DNA of 64,000 nt from the NCBI GenBank assembly GCA_015501605.1, contig JADNRZ010000013.1:434001-498000 (forward strand). The letters are read 5' to 3'. Source of the stretch: Panaeolus papilionaceus. Taxonomy: Eukaryota; Basidiomycota; Agaricomycetes; Agaricales. The notes beneath the pieces are model-generated. The model worked only from the letters and a program-made list of their open reading frames with translations, made no database searches and was not told the DNA's origin. Every line of letters starts with the position of its first letter. The stretch's first letter is position 1. Shown in pieces: positions 12,701-24,489 of this stretch. The position numbers and the translations under genes were made by a program.

Positions 12701-14221
12701 ACCACCATTGCATCCCACGCATCCTGCTGCGAAATTAAACAACGCAGGGGCTCCATACCCCGGCGCTCCGTCGATCGCAAGGCCCCAATCACAGCAAGGA
12801 TACTCAGCCGGCGGTCCTGGACATGCCGCACACCCTGGGCCTCGACCATCTACGGCCCAACCGCAACGACCTCAATCCCAACAGGGAGGCGGGTCTGCTG
12901 CAGGTTGGTCGCAACCGCAGTCCCAACAATGGCCACCACAGGATTGGAACGTCAACAACACACCCAGTGGTCCAAATGCAGGTGGTGCTAATTTAAGCCG
13001 ACCCCACACATTTTCTGCTTCTTCATATAATTCAGGAGCTGCAAATACAAGGCCTACTGCAACGACGTCAGGCAATGCTGGTCGTCCCAACAATTCACAG
13101 CCTTCGAGCCCACTGAACCAAGGGGCATTCCCTAATCATAGCCCAGGTCCGAGTAGTCCGTTCGCAACAGCGTTCCCTCATGCATCTCAGCCGTTCCCGG
13201 GTGGGTCTGGTTATCCTGGCCATACTCCAGGACCAGCGTCTGGGGCATATACTTCATCCTACCCTTGGTCAGGTGGTCCGGGGGCTTCTGTTCCAAACTC
13301 CGGGACACCAAGTTATCATGGTCAAAAACCAGGTTCACAGCCCTACAACCCTGCTCAGGGGCCGCAATATCCGTGGGGTGGCCCCTCCGCCACACCTTCG
13401 ACTTCGGGGCCAATGTTCCCTTCTACAGCACCAGGAGCTCCTCCTTCGACATTCCCAAATGCAGCCGTCCCTTCCAGTGGGCCTCCTACCGCTCAGATGC
13501 CCTCAGCGACGCCTGGAGGTATGCCTAGTCCTGCTACTAGCTATACGGGTGGACATGGTGGACCGCAATTCCCAGGAGCTGCGAGTGGTGCTTCTACAAA
13601 TTATTTCCCTGGAGGTGTTGCGGGGTCATCTACCTATCCTGGTGGATCGTCTTATCCTGGTGGCCCATCTTATCCAGTGGTTCGCCCTACATCTGGATCT
13701 GGTTCAGCTATGCCAACACCAGGACCATGGATGCCCGCACCTGCTGGTAGTAGCAGACCTACTGGTAGTTCCGGACATAATACACCGGGTTCATCGTCAT
13801 CACCGCCTGCTATTCCGCCGCGTAAGTTATTTTTTTTAACTGCGACCACAGCAGTAAAGAGGCCTTTACTCTCGGTTACGTCTGTCGATCTATTTTTTTC
13901 CGCGTATCTGATCTATCTATCCTTCTACAAATAGGTCCGACCATGCCCTCCAGCAGCTCGTCATATGCTAGTGGATCGAATGCAGCATCGTCATCAGGGC
14001 CTGCGTTCCCGTCGGCAGTGACGTCTACCATGGATCTTGCAGCCGGGGCCATGGACAAGATTGTCGGTAAAAAGACTCGGATTCAACTTACTAGTCAAGT
14101 GGAAAGTCTAGCGACTAGTGAGTTCTGCCATTTTCTGCTTCGTAACGTGACATACAGAATTCTAATCGTAACGCTGCTCTGTATAGCTGGGAACAAATTG
14201 TTCCACAAATTCACAAAGTAG
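9797..14221 (+). CDS. GH99/GH71-like glycoside-hydrolase-fold protein with long disordered C-terminal tail
   Basis: The twelve-exon model is join(9797..9846, 9899..9949, 10228..10265, 10332..10515, 10681..10848, 10906..11045, 11101..11462, 11541..11671, 11732..11848, 11984..13821, 13935..14117, 14187..14221), 1098 aa, and all phases close. Residues 1 to about 430 match the xylosidase/arabinosidase-like, GH99-related TIM-barrel family. Landmarks are FLVGYQGW, CHGDGEPVG, GWLHWF, HFHWMAENGVDGAFLQRF, TGGVYLFAGVPSQWR-type and EYDEGTAFMPI. No signal peptide is visible, so the protein may be intracellular. From about residue 440 the chain becomes a roughly 600-residue Pro/Ser/Gly/Tyr/Gln-rich low-complexity region with repeated YPG, SYP and QSQQ patches. 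A short C-terminal helix-like segment (MDLAAGAMDKIVGKKTRIQL) follows. The fold is from family knowledge; activity and substrate are unknown. Confidence 0.85.
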
Positions 14222-15998
14222 ATGGATTTTGGTTCCGACATACAGTCACTTTGCTTTTCTCACTCGCACTCTTTCGTTCGATCTCGGGTTCTCATAATCG
14301 ACAGACAAACAAGAGGGTAAACGATGAATAGGTGGATCACTCCTGACATTTGGCTTCTTTGGGTTTGATATTGGTCTCATGATGTTTCTATCTCACTGAT
14401 AATGTAACATGGCATTTTTGGGTGGTCAGTTTTAGGTTGAAATTAACTGTAATATATGTACATGTGTGGAAGGGTACGGCATGGTATTACTGACCGATCG
14501 TATACACTTCCATGAATTTTATTTAGCATAACATGGGTCTTGAGCCTTGAACCAAGTGCAATCTCGTCATTAGTGTTCTGCGGTCAGAATCATATGCACA
14601 TGTTCATGTCAAAAGCATGAGTATGAGGGCGTTTTGATCCCCGTTCAATGACGCCGTTATTTTTAAGGACGTGATGTTCAGATCGTTAATTCATTCTAAT
14701 GCTTGTTCCAATGTTCAATACACTTCCGCCTATCTGACGTGCAGGGACTTGTGTATGAACTCATCTTAGCTGCGAGACGTCGTATATTAACAGCTGCGGA
14801 CCCTGGAATAATTCGCAAAGAAAATCGCGGCACCTATACCATTATCATTTTCTACAACCGACTTTGGTCTTATCCGTTTTTATAGTCCCCTGGTTTATGC
14901 AGTGGCCAGTTTGGGTTTAATTCCCCTTCGTATCCTGAAAATGATGACGCATAAATGGCACAACCTTATCAATTAACATCCACGAAAAACCAGTAAAGTG
15001 GTAAGTTTAACGGAAGAAAATGAGACAACATAGATTGTGGAAATAATGCCATCGATAACTTGATAGTAAAGCCGCATACGAATGACTTAACGGAAGGGGT
15101 TAGCCTCGAACCTCGGATGAGACTTGCCGCATGATGTCGATTGTGATCAAGAGCTTCAATTTCTAGGGTTGAGAAAGTATGAAGCTGCCCCGTGCGTACT
15201 ACAAACACAACGTGGCACGGCACTTTCAATAGATTTGTTCTTTCCAACTTACCTTTGTTCGTTTCGATTTTCATGATCCAGGCCATTCCTCTTAGCGGGT
15301 TACGACACCAATAGGTTTAGACACCACACGAGGCTCATTTAAACACGGCCTTTCTGGAACTCTGGTCATTGTTGATACTTATTGTCCATGGAACTAGGTA
15401 AGAGTTGGAAGTGCAGGCCGGACTTTTGGAAAACCGGTATGTGAACATGTGGTTTAAACATGAGGACCTCGAGTGGCAGCCAGTGGTCAAAGGAGGGCTT
15501 CTGGGCCGATGACATGGAACGCGGGTACTCTCATCGGAATCTCGAACCAGGGATTATGGAGGACAAATATCGAAGGACGAGGTGGATACGAGCGCCAGGC
15601 AGTCTTCCGGCATCGACAACCGCGTTTGCTAGAAAATTGAAACCATGGCAGATGGGACTGATAAGATCGATAGGCCATATTTGGATGTTTGGCTGTTGGT
15701 TGGCGTGTTAGCGGACGGGAGATGAAATCAATATCCCTTGACGATTACGAAGGGGAAGGGGATAAGAACCTTGTAAGCCGAAGTGCTGGAGACGTACTGA
15801 CTGGGACCAAGTGCGTTTTAAGGCAACAGTGACTGAGATCACAGATTCGAGCAAAAGGGATTATACAAAGTCCCGGTTCGGACAGAGCTCCGCGTCTGTC
15901 TACGTAAAAACTCAGCGAAGGTCTCGAGGAATGTGGCAGGTGCCTGGGACTTCCTAAAAGCTCACCTCGTCCTTTTCATGAAGGGATTGCATCGGAAA
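14222..15998. other. Intergenic gap, probable long promoter region
   Basis: This 1.8 kb stretch has no gene I can support and precedes a plus-strand transcription factor gene. It includes an AAGGGGAAGGGG run near 15750, two copies of the AGGGG core that serves as a stress-response element in yeast; relevance here is unproven. Confidence 0.4.
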
Positions 15999-16005
15999 AT
16001 ATATA
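15999..16005 (+). promoter_or_regulatory. TATA-like box of the C2H2 factor gene
   Basis: TATATAA lies about 53 bp before the ATG at 16058, a suitable position for a core promoter. Confidence 0.4.
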
Positions 16006-16057
16006 ACGTCGATCGCTTGGATTCGCTCACCCGCCTTTCACTGTCCAGTCCATTAGA

Positions 16058-17681
16058 ATGATGCAGGCGTCGTCGTATGCCGCCATTCCTCACCCCGAAT
16101 ATTACACGCACATCCAGCAATCAAATACCCATCCACCCAGTAACGACCAATATTTCTTTAATGACGCTACTCATGAAAGCTTTTCGAATGGTGGCTTCTC
16201 GAGAGGATCACCCTTCCCTTACACACATCAGGACTATCGATACTTTATTGACCGCGGAGAGTCCTCTGGGTTCTGCTCGTCGAGTCTTGTGGACACAAAC
16301 TTGGACGCCACTGGTTTAGGATTCGCAGGGAATCCCTCGTCTCGTAACACGTTTGCAGTTCCCGAGGGTATACCGGCATATCACGATGGTAATTGGCAAT
16401 GGCCAGGAGCTGAAAACGAAGGAGTTCCACCCCCTGTACCATACGCTATGAGTGCAGAGGTAACCTATATGGGGGAGAAGAGCTCGATCAGCCATACTCA
16501 AAATTGTGTCCCATCGACTCAGCAGGTCCCAACGCCCGCTGAAATGGCGATGTTGCTCAATCCAAGTAATCGATCTCAGGAGGATTCACCAATAAACGCG
16601 TACGAAATCCCGCCGCGGGCGGTTACCATCTCCACAAACCACGCAACAGCCGCGGGCAGCAGAGCTCTTCATTCGATGGAACAGGTTCTGGCCACACAGG
16701 CTGGCCCTGAATCCCACTCGCGGGAGAAGAAGCATCCTTGTTCCATGTGTCATAAACGGTAAATAGACTTGCCATGGCTTGCTTAAAATCCCTTGCTGAC
16801 CCTTTACCTGGCATCAGTTTCGACCGACCCAGCACCCTGCGCAAGGCAAGTTAGTGGTATCCTTTCGAGGAAGCGTTTTTACTCACGTCCATTTCCCTTT
16901 GAATTGTGTTTCGTCAATTTAGCATCTGCTCGTACACACGGGAGAAAAAGGTATGATTGTCATGGGACGTAGCGGAGTATTCAAAAGTGCTCACGATGTC
17001 TTTCCACCCGCGTTGTTTCCAGCATTTGTCTGCGATACTTGTGGTCGTCGGTTCGGTGTGGCTTCTAATCTCAACCGGCACGTCAAACGTTGCATCACCA
17101 AGCCAGTGAACACATCTCTCGGTACTAGGTCCTCCAATTCTCCGCCTGCTTCCCTTGACTCTCAGCCATCCCCAGAGTATTCCTCTCCGACAGACTCGAT
17201 GTCTCCTCGAAAAAAACCTTCTGCGATCACCATTGCGACAGTCTCCAAATCTGGGAAACGTGGTCGTGGCTCAATTTCACCGATCGATGAAGGCTACACT
17301 CCGAACCCAGCCAACGCACAATCGCCGCCAGACGCAAGCACCAGCAAGAAGAACCCTGCCCCTGCGCCGAAGAGAAGGCGACGTGCGCCTTCGCCATCTC
17401 ACTGGGTACCAGAGTCGCTTCGAAACTTTAACTTACAATCAGAGGCCTCCTATCGATCGGCGCCTGTGCCATTGCCCCCTGTACGTCGTGACCCACCCAG
17501 AGAGGAGCGCGATTCGTGGGATGAGAACGTCAGCCATCTTCCTTATCATCCTTGTGGCTGGAGTGGAGTACTCCCTGGACCTGGCCTGGGTCAAGGCCTA
17601 GGTTTAGGAGGAAAAGATGTGCGAAATGTTAACTTTGGGGGTAGGGGAGGGTTTATGCTCGGGCGTGTCGTCGTCTGTTAA
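16058..17681 (+). CDS. C2H2 zinc-finger transcription factor
   Basis: The four-exon model is join(16058..16758, 16818..16845, 16923..16950, 17023..17681), 471 aa. Two adjacent C2H2 fingers sit mid-protein. The first is CSMCHKRFDRPSTLRKHLLV-H (about residues 227-247). After the classic TGEK linker comes CDTCGRRFGVASNLNRHVKRC (about 256-276). The flanks are low complexity: an N-terminal Asn/Ser/Tyr/His-rich region, and a C-terminal Ser/Pro-rich region with a basic patch KRRRRAPSP that could act as nuclear localisation signal. The first finger is assembled from three exons. The intron at 16846..16922 must start with GC (AAG|GCAAGT) to keep the finger spacing. The likely role is sequence-specific DNA binding in the nucleus; target genes are unknown. 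Confidence 0.88.
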
Positions 17682-18548
17682 CGAGAGACTAACCTTGATT
17701 TTTGTTTTTCCTTTTCTTGGTTTCTTTCCCCGGGTCTTGATCCTCCAAAGCTTCACTGAGGAAAGAGGACGAAGCTGAGGCTTTGGGTACCTCATCGGAA
17801 CGCGTATACCCCGCCAATGTTGGAAGCTCTACGACTGCGACGACATCAACCATTACGACGATCACTTGACGATTCATTGATGACCGGTTCTGTTGCAAAC
17901 TCCAACTTCGATACCCTCATAGTCGCCTGGTTCCAACACTCTCTTGTTGCATTTCAGAAGGAACTATAAATCACCTATTCCATTTCCATTTTCATCACCT
18001 CGACTCAGTGCAATTGTTTTATGTTCTTCACAATTTTTGGCTGCTGGTACTATTAGTTATGGATGTCTATGTTACAACAGTAGGATTCAATAGTGACTTT
18101 CAAATTACTTACCTATGGGCGTCGTCACGATTACGAGAAAAAAATGCGTTGATAAAGTTCAAAGTCTGCAGGAGATATAGCTTGATTTATGAGCATGTTT
18201 ACGACAACATTGTTGATAAGACGACCTCATAAGACCGCAGCACCCTCAAGGCCTCAATGCTGCTTGACGCGCTCTGGAGGAAAGAAAACAAGCTAAAGTG
18301 ACGGTTGTTTGACGGCCCGGACCCCATGCCGGACCGCAGATCATCATCATGTGCCAAGCCAAACAATCCTCCTTGTTCAACGCGGTCAACAACATTCAGA
18401 GCGTGCCAGACACCATATTCAGGTTTTTTCTTTGATTTTGTAAAGCATAACGCGTCTACGTAGGAGTTAATAGGCGCTCGTGTACGACTATTACCTGGAT
18501 TCTGTATACCCAGCGCGTACGGGCCAATAGCAACACACATTATCAACC
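17682..18548. other. Intergenic gap, no gene seen
   Basis: This 0.87 kb stretch lies between two plus-strand genes. Short frames on both strands lack motifs. It should hold the 3' end of the zinc-finger gene and the promoter of the bromodomain gene. Confidence 0.45.
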
Positions 18549-21500
18549 ATGACACTCACCCCAGCACAAAAGACTGCCGTAGAAGAGGTTCTGGGTGCAA
18601 TTATTTCGGCAACGAGCACTAGAGGGAGGAGACAGCTGGTCTCCATGTTTATAGACCCCATTGATCCAGAGGAATGGCCGCAATATTATGAGGTGAGGTC
18701 TAATTAGATTTGTTACTGCCGGCATACGCTAAAGTTGTGCGTCAGGTCATTCCTGAACCAAGGTGTATTAAAACAATTCAGGCTACCTTGGAAAAAGGAA
18801 AATACAAGAATGCATTGGATGTGTACACAGACTTATCTTTAGTCTTTTGGAATGCCCTGTTCTATAACGAACCAAAGAGCCAGATCTCGCTTGACGCGGA
18901 GCACCTTAAAGTACGTGTATATGTGGCCACCTCTCTGCCTGCATGGTGTTCTCAATGCGCCTTAAATCAGACTCTACTGGAAACCGAGTGGAAGAAACGA
19001 TCGGTACTGCCCGGTGCCCGAAGTTCGCCTCCACCTTCGTCAGCCCAAAAGCTACATGGTGTAGCAGATGCTTCCGAAGAGACTCGTAAAGAAGCGCCAA
19101 AACCCACACTTGCCTCAACTTCGACTCCAGCACCAGCATCAACAAGGGCAAAGTCAAAGATGGCGACGCCTATTCCCCCTACACCCTCAGTTGCTCCCGC
19201 TATGCCAACCCCAGCCGCCCCACCAGTGCGTGGCATGCCTTTGGCAACTGGCAGCACGTCCGCTCAACCTCAAATCAAACAACCCGTGTCAATTCGCCCT
19301 AAATCCATTCAACGTCAATCTTCACCTGAAATAGAGGTGGACGTGGTTTCTCCGGATTCTGATGGTCAAGAAGACGACAGCACTTCGCATCGAAATGAAC
19401 GAGATCCATATAGTGAAGAGATAGTCAAGCAGCTTGAGAAAGGCTTACCAAGATGGCTAGGATTTGGTGAAGAAGGGTGGATGGCTGAATTGCATCCAGT
19501 AAGTCGGGTAGCTTTGTGAATACTGCGTTTTCATTTACTCACTCGATGTATTTTTCAGGAAAGATATTCAGATCTCGTCCATATCATCAAGAGCTACAAA
19601 GATATCGTGTAAGTGTCCCATCTTCCTGTAGTTTCTGTGGTGCTTATATATTTGGCAGCGGTAATCGATTGGCTACCGCTCTCGAGGCTATTCCAGAGGA
19701 ATCTTCCTCAACAGCCATATCGCTCAAGTCCGTTGAGGTAAAGTGAAACCAAGGAATTTAATATCTCAATTCTCTGAACGCATTTAATCAGACCCGGGCG
19801 CGTCATAAAATGTACAAAAGCTCGAAAGAATTTGATATGGATATGGCTCGGATCTTTGAAAGGGCCAGAAGATGGCACGAACCCAGTACAGAAAACTACG
19901 GCCGCTGCCTTCTTCTCCAGGTATGGGACAATGTCATCTGTGCTCCATTATAGTTAATGATGAACACTCGTATTGCTTTTTATAGCGGCTGTATCAAGCA
20001 CTTACTTCGGGGAACCCACCAGCTGCTCCATTTGTATCCTCCACAAACTTCGCAGCTCTAAGAGCAGGACCAGGAAATGTCAAGCCTGTACATGGATCTG
20101 ACGGCGAGGGTGTGCCGAACGTAACAACCCATCGTGTATTGACTCGTGACCGCTCTTTTGTCGACGAACTCAACTACAAGGGTTGGAGTATCAAATTAGC
20201 TGATTGGGTCCATCTGAGTAACCCGGATGATCCCAGTCGGCCTATCATTGGCCAAGTGTTCAGATGCTGGGTTTCTGAAGAACCGTATGTCCTTTATCTA
20301 GCGTTTGACTGCTTGTCAGATGCTCATGTACAACGTGTTACAGAGAAAGAAAGGGTCAAAAAGGTATTACGGTATCATGGTATTATCGACCTGAACAGGT
20401 ACGCGGTGTCACTGCAGTGCGCTTCATGTCCTCGACTAATTATCTAACAGACATTCCATCCCGCAACGAGACAATTTTGGGAGGGTGAGGTATTCAAAAC
20501 AAGTACGTTTTTGGCACAACTCCGTCGGATACGAGATCTTTGTCATTGACTTCTATTCAGGTCATTTCGCAGAACACCCATTGGAAGACATAATTGAGAA
20601 AGTCGCATGTCAATTCACAGCTCGACATATCCGTGGCCGACCTCGTCCGCCCTACTGGTATGTAGGGTTCCCGTTATACGTTTGCGATTCCAGGTACAAC
20701 GATCGGGAAAAGAGCTTCGTTACCATCAAAAACTGGAATTCTTGTATACCAGAGGAGGTCAGACAGAAGGCCGAGTATATGCCGATCTTCCCATTTGAGA
20801 AGACGGTGTATCCCGTCTTACATCCCAGTCCGTTTATAGCGAAGGTCCCTGGGAAGCCACCAATCAAAGGGCCTGGTGGCTTGAAGAATGACCCCCCAGA
20901 GATGGCCGTCGATGGGGATACGAGCAAGAGGCAGAGAAAACACGAAAATGGCCCAACCCGTGGAGCGGTTTCTGGTGCGACACATTACTACAACAACGCA
21001 GCTTATGCACAATCGCAGTCAGTGTATGGTTATCAGCAACAGCCAGCCTACAATTCGGCCGTGCCGCCCTCGACCACTCGACCAACTGGACCCGATAGAT
21101 CAGTCGTCTTTGCAGCCGGTGGTCTCAATGCCATCGGAGGCGCTGGTCAAGTAGAGAAACTCCCTCCAGAAACAGGTATGTTTATTTTTAGCTCAAATGT
21201 GTAGACGGTCTGTTGTCCCAGAGGCTGGGCGAACTTTGTCCGTTATTCGCTTCTTCCTTTATTTTTGTCAAATCACTATATCCATTCAAGGGTTCTCACT
21301 CTTTTCATTTACAGCCAAACTCTTCGACCGTGACCCGGAGACTAATCAGGTTCTTTGGTTCGCCGCACCGCCCATGAATGTCCCTCGACCGCGAGGTGCC
21401 CAATACTGCTTGACATATCTCCACTTCTTGGCTGAGAAACGCAAGAGACAAGAAGCTCCTGATTCTAATCCCAATTCAGTCAAGGATGATAAAGATATGG

Positions 21501-21622
21501 ATGCCGGTGATGGCGATGATGTGCACTCTGACAAACGTCGCCGAACGACAGTCGTTCCGACGGTAACAGAGACGATGCAGCAGTTGTGGCAGGAATTGCA
21601 CATGGATGCTTTCATGCAATAG
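18549..21622 (+). CDS. RSC1: RSC chromatin-remodelling complex subunit Rsc1/Rsc2-like (two bromodomains, BAH)
   Basis: The model is join(18549..18692, 18746..18910, 18971..19498, 19559..19608, 19659..19737, 19792..19920, 19986..20284, 20344..20398, 20451..20502, 20561..21175, 21315..21622), 807 aa, phase-consistent. Bromodomain 1 spans about residues 15-110 (VIPEPRCIKTIQATLEKGKY, ALFYNEPKSQIS). A Pro/Ala/Ser linker follows, then a divergent second bromodomain at about 280-375 (ERYSDLVHIIKSYKDIV, EFDMDMARIFERARRWHEPS). A BAH domain covers about 420-560 (GWSIKLADWVHLSNPDDPS, GITVSWYYRPEQTFHPATRQ, WYVGFPLYVCDSRYND). This order matches Rsc1/Rsc2 of the SWI/SNF-type RSC complex, where bromodomains read acetyl-lysine and the BAH contacts the nucleosome. 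The C-terminus is charged and ends in TMQQLWQELHMDAF. Paralogue identity (Rsc1 versus Rsc2) does not apply outside yeasts. Confidence 0.88.
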
Positions 21623-22715
21623 CTCCTCTGTGCTCGGACATTTACGATGGGGTGGCCCACATGTCATGACAAGTTATTTTATGCTCTATATATCGTTTTG
21701 AATCGTTCTAATCATGTGTTGTATTTTCCCCCATATTTCACCCTTGGGCTTTATCAGTTTCCTTCATTATGTGGAGGTGGGCATATGTAAATAAGCGACC
21801 TTCTCCGGACAAGACCGTTAAAGTTCTCATAGATAATTTGAAACTCAACGTTTGGAAGCATTCGTCTATTTATTGGAGCATAAGATCGCAGCATTTCCGC
21901 GCCCACCTCGATCATGTCTTCGGTAAGCTCACACTTGCTCGAAACGTGTTTTGAGCGGGCAATGTCGCTGTTTCTGGTTGTCCGGGGCAAGCGATGTAAT
22001 GTTGGGCTTGACGAGTGCTGGCGTCATAAACAATCATTCTTACAAAGTCGATTATGCATACTGACCTTCCTCTATCATCAAAGCTGATAGCGGTCAAAAC
22101 ACTCCGTGAGGTAAATCTGAGGCGGTGCGATGGTTTCTATGCACAAAAAGTTAGTCTATCCAACAGTGCTTTCTACACGTTTTCTTCATTTATGACCATG
22201 AGCAGTGAATTCAAGTGTATCGCATTGTATTTGTTGTCTTAGTGGGTGACCTGCGGAATTGCACCGTTCATGATTTTCTGCAGGACGAGCGCAATTGGCG
22301 GATATCTCATGCCTGGACTCTTCTAGACTTGGCAGAAATAACACCGGTTCAAAATTTAGGGATAGCTTTTGAGCAATGTATTGCATGTCAAGCAAGTGAA
22401 GAGAAAGATAGTTGAGAAGATTACCACGGCAATTATTATCGGTGCTGGCATACTGCATCCAGGAATAAAGAGCAGGGGCACATGGTGCGTGGTCTTTCGC
22501 TTGTGCTGGGCGTACCAAATCGGACGGCCGGCCCAGCGCCTCTAAAGTTGTACACCAAATCTCGATTGATGGCCGATGTATCACGCTTGTTAGGGTTCAT
22601 TAGACCGATTATATATGTCGGCACTTGGTTTATCAACTTAATCCCTGCCTCTTCGGAACCCCCATCGTCCGACTCACCACCACCACCTGCTGCTCCTTTC
22701 AATTCGTTTTGCAAC
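21623..22715. other. Intergenic gap, no gene seen
   Basis: This 1.1 kb stretch lies between plus-strand genes. Open frames are short and mutually overlapping. No RNA gene or repeat is recognised. Confidence 0.45.
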
Positions 22716-24489
22716 ATGTTGGGCGGCGTTCTTCTCGCTCTAGCGGCATCGATGGGTTTGGTGGATGGTATGAGCTTGGTTCCTCGACAGACACAGTCAC
22801 AGGCTATCTGTGCTTCATCGTTCCAATGGATGAACAACCACGCGGGGGATTCACCGTGCATTGTAGCTTCAAAACTGGGTGGGATTTGTAATAGTGGTAG
22901 TGCGTATCATCCCTTTTCTCTGTCTGACAAAGGGCGATTGTTCAATATATTGGTTAGACTGGGTTATAAAATCCATTGTTGGTCCAGATGGCACTGCTTC
23001 ATTTCACTATCCAAACCCTGGCACAAGCAACCAGACAGCTAATTTCTGCACATGGTATGCATTGCCTTGTTCCCCTTAATCAAATCAAATACTTAACATA
23101 ATTTCAAGCTCGTGGTCATACTATAATGTCCTAAGTGCCTGCACCGCTTGCCAGAACGGAGAATTCCTGATACCATTGTGCGTCGATAATTTTTGCTTTC
23201 TTCAACCCTGGTACCCGTCTAACTACGATAAAATCACGTAGCTGGTCCGACTATAAGTCGCAGTGCTCTAGTTTTGAAACTTCAAGGTGGGTGTGGTGTT
23301 TGCGTTGTGGGATCGCTCTAAAGTTATTCATGCATACAGTTACTTTCCGACCACCTACTCACTACCGCCATCCCTCACTATACCTGCATGGGCAGTACTA
23401 AATCGTGAGTAGTATTGTCTTGGTGTTTTTAGTGCAACTGCTGAAGTCGTGCCAGCGACCGAATGGTCGAATCAAAGGTTCGATGTCACTCGCGCTCAAC
23501 AAATAGCTAGCCAAGGTACAAAGATATAGCTATTCTTATTGATCACTACTCAACTTGTTCCAGGAAAAAGTGATTTTGGTACCGCTACAGTCCCAACAGC
23601 CAAGAAAAGCAATATTGGACCAATAGTTGGAGGTGTTATAGGAGGAATTGTTGTTCTTGGTGCTGCTATTGCCATCGCTATCCTCATCATGCGCCGCAAC
23701 AAAAGGAAACCGACAGCGCAACCTAACCAGATGCAATACACAGGAGATACCAGTACATACGGACACATGCGATCATTGTCAGGTGCAACGCAAAAGAGTA
23801 ACCTCACTTCAAGCGGCCACATCTACTCCACTCTTACATCGACCCCTATGTTCACGAACGCCCCCGTAAGCCCAACAATCCAGACGCATCCGACAGCTAG
23901 TGTTCGCTCCATCCCCTACCTCGGATCTCTAATCGCGAGCTCAGCATCTCCGCCCCCTCAGGGAGGAAACATCAGTCGTCAACAGACTCCTCCTGTAAAC
24001 CGAGAAGATATTGTGGTGCCTTACACAGAACCTCCTAACGGTCAAGAGTTCAGCGATCGCAAACATACCGGCGGACCAGGTATTGTTTATGATAGCCCTG
24101 ACGCACCTCCCCCCAACGTCGCTGCTATGAGAATGGAGATTATTCGACCTTCAACCCCACCAAGGACTCGTTTCAATCCTCCGGCCTACAGCGAAACATC
24201 TCCAGGAACATCCGCCGGGCCTTCCTCAACACCCCGTCTCGCTCATGCCAAGAAGGGCTCAGCTGATACCAATCATTCATTCACATCCAGCGTCCCTAGA
24301 GCGTCAAGTCCCCCAATTTCACTCGCACCAGCCGCGACGCCCCTGGCCATTTACAACCCGACTTCTCCTCAACCACCGCCTGAACACCCCTCTCACGGCC
24401 GACAACTCTCAGGACGCTCACGAGATGAGAAACGCAACTCGCCTCAATCGCCTCAAAGCGATAGCTTCTATGGGGGAGATCTTGCATGA
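22716..24489 (+). CDS. Single-pass membrane protein with Cys-rich secreted ectodomain, unknown function
   Basis: The preferred model is join(22716..22896, 22958..23054, 23109..23177, 23242..23286, 23340..23404, 23447..23515, 23564..24489), 483 aa. The N-terminus is a signal peptide (MLGGVLLALAASMGLVDG). The ectodomain has SFQWMNNHAGDSPCIVA, GPDGTASFHYPNPG, CSWSYYNVLSACTACQNGEF and WSDYKSQC, a Cys/Trp pattern I have seen in uncharacterised basidiomycete surface proteins. A transmembrane helix follows at about residues 193-218 (GGVIGGIVVLGAAIAIAILI), then a stop-transfer RRNKRK. The cytoplasmic tail of some 265 residues is Pro/Ser/Thr-rich and disordered. The intron after exon 5 (23405..23446, 42 bp) is the least certain. 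The layout resembles cell-wall or surface sensors, but no ligand or signalling motif is visible. Confidence 0.75.

Noticed and set aside
13180..13839. 219-residue plus-strand frame
   Set aside because: It is an alternate frame of the Pro/Ser/Gly-rich exon 10 of the GH99-like gene. The accepted frame continues across two further introns to a stop.
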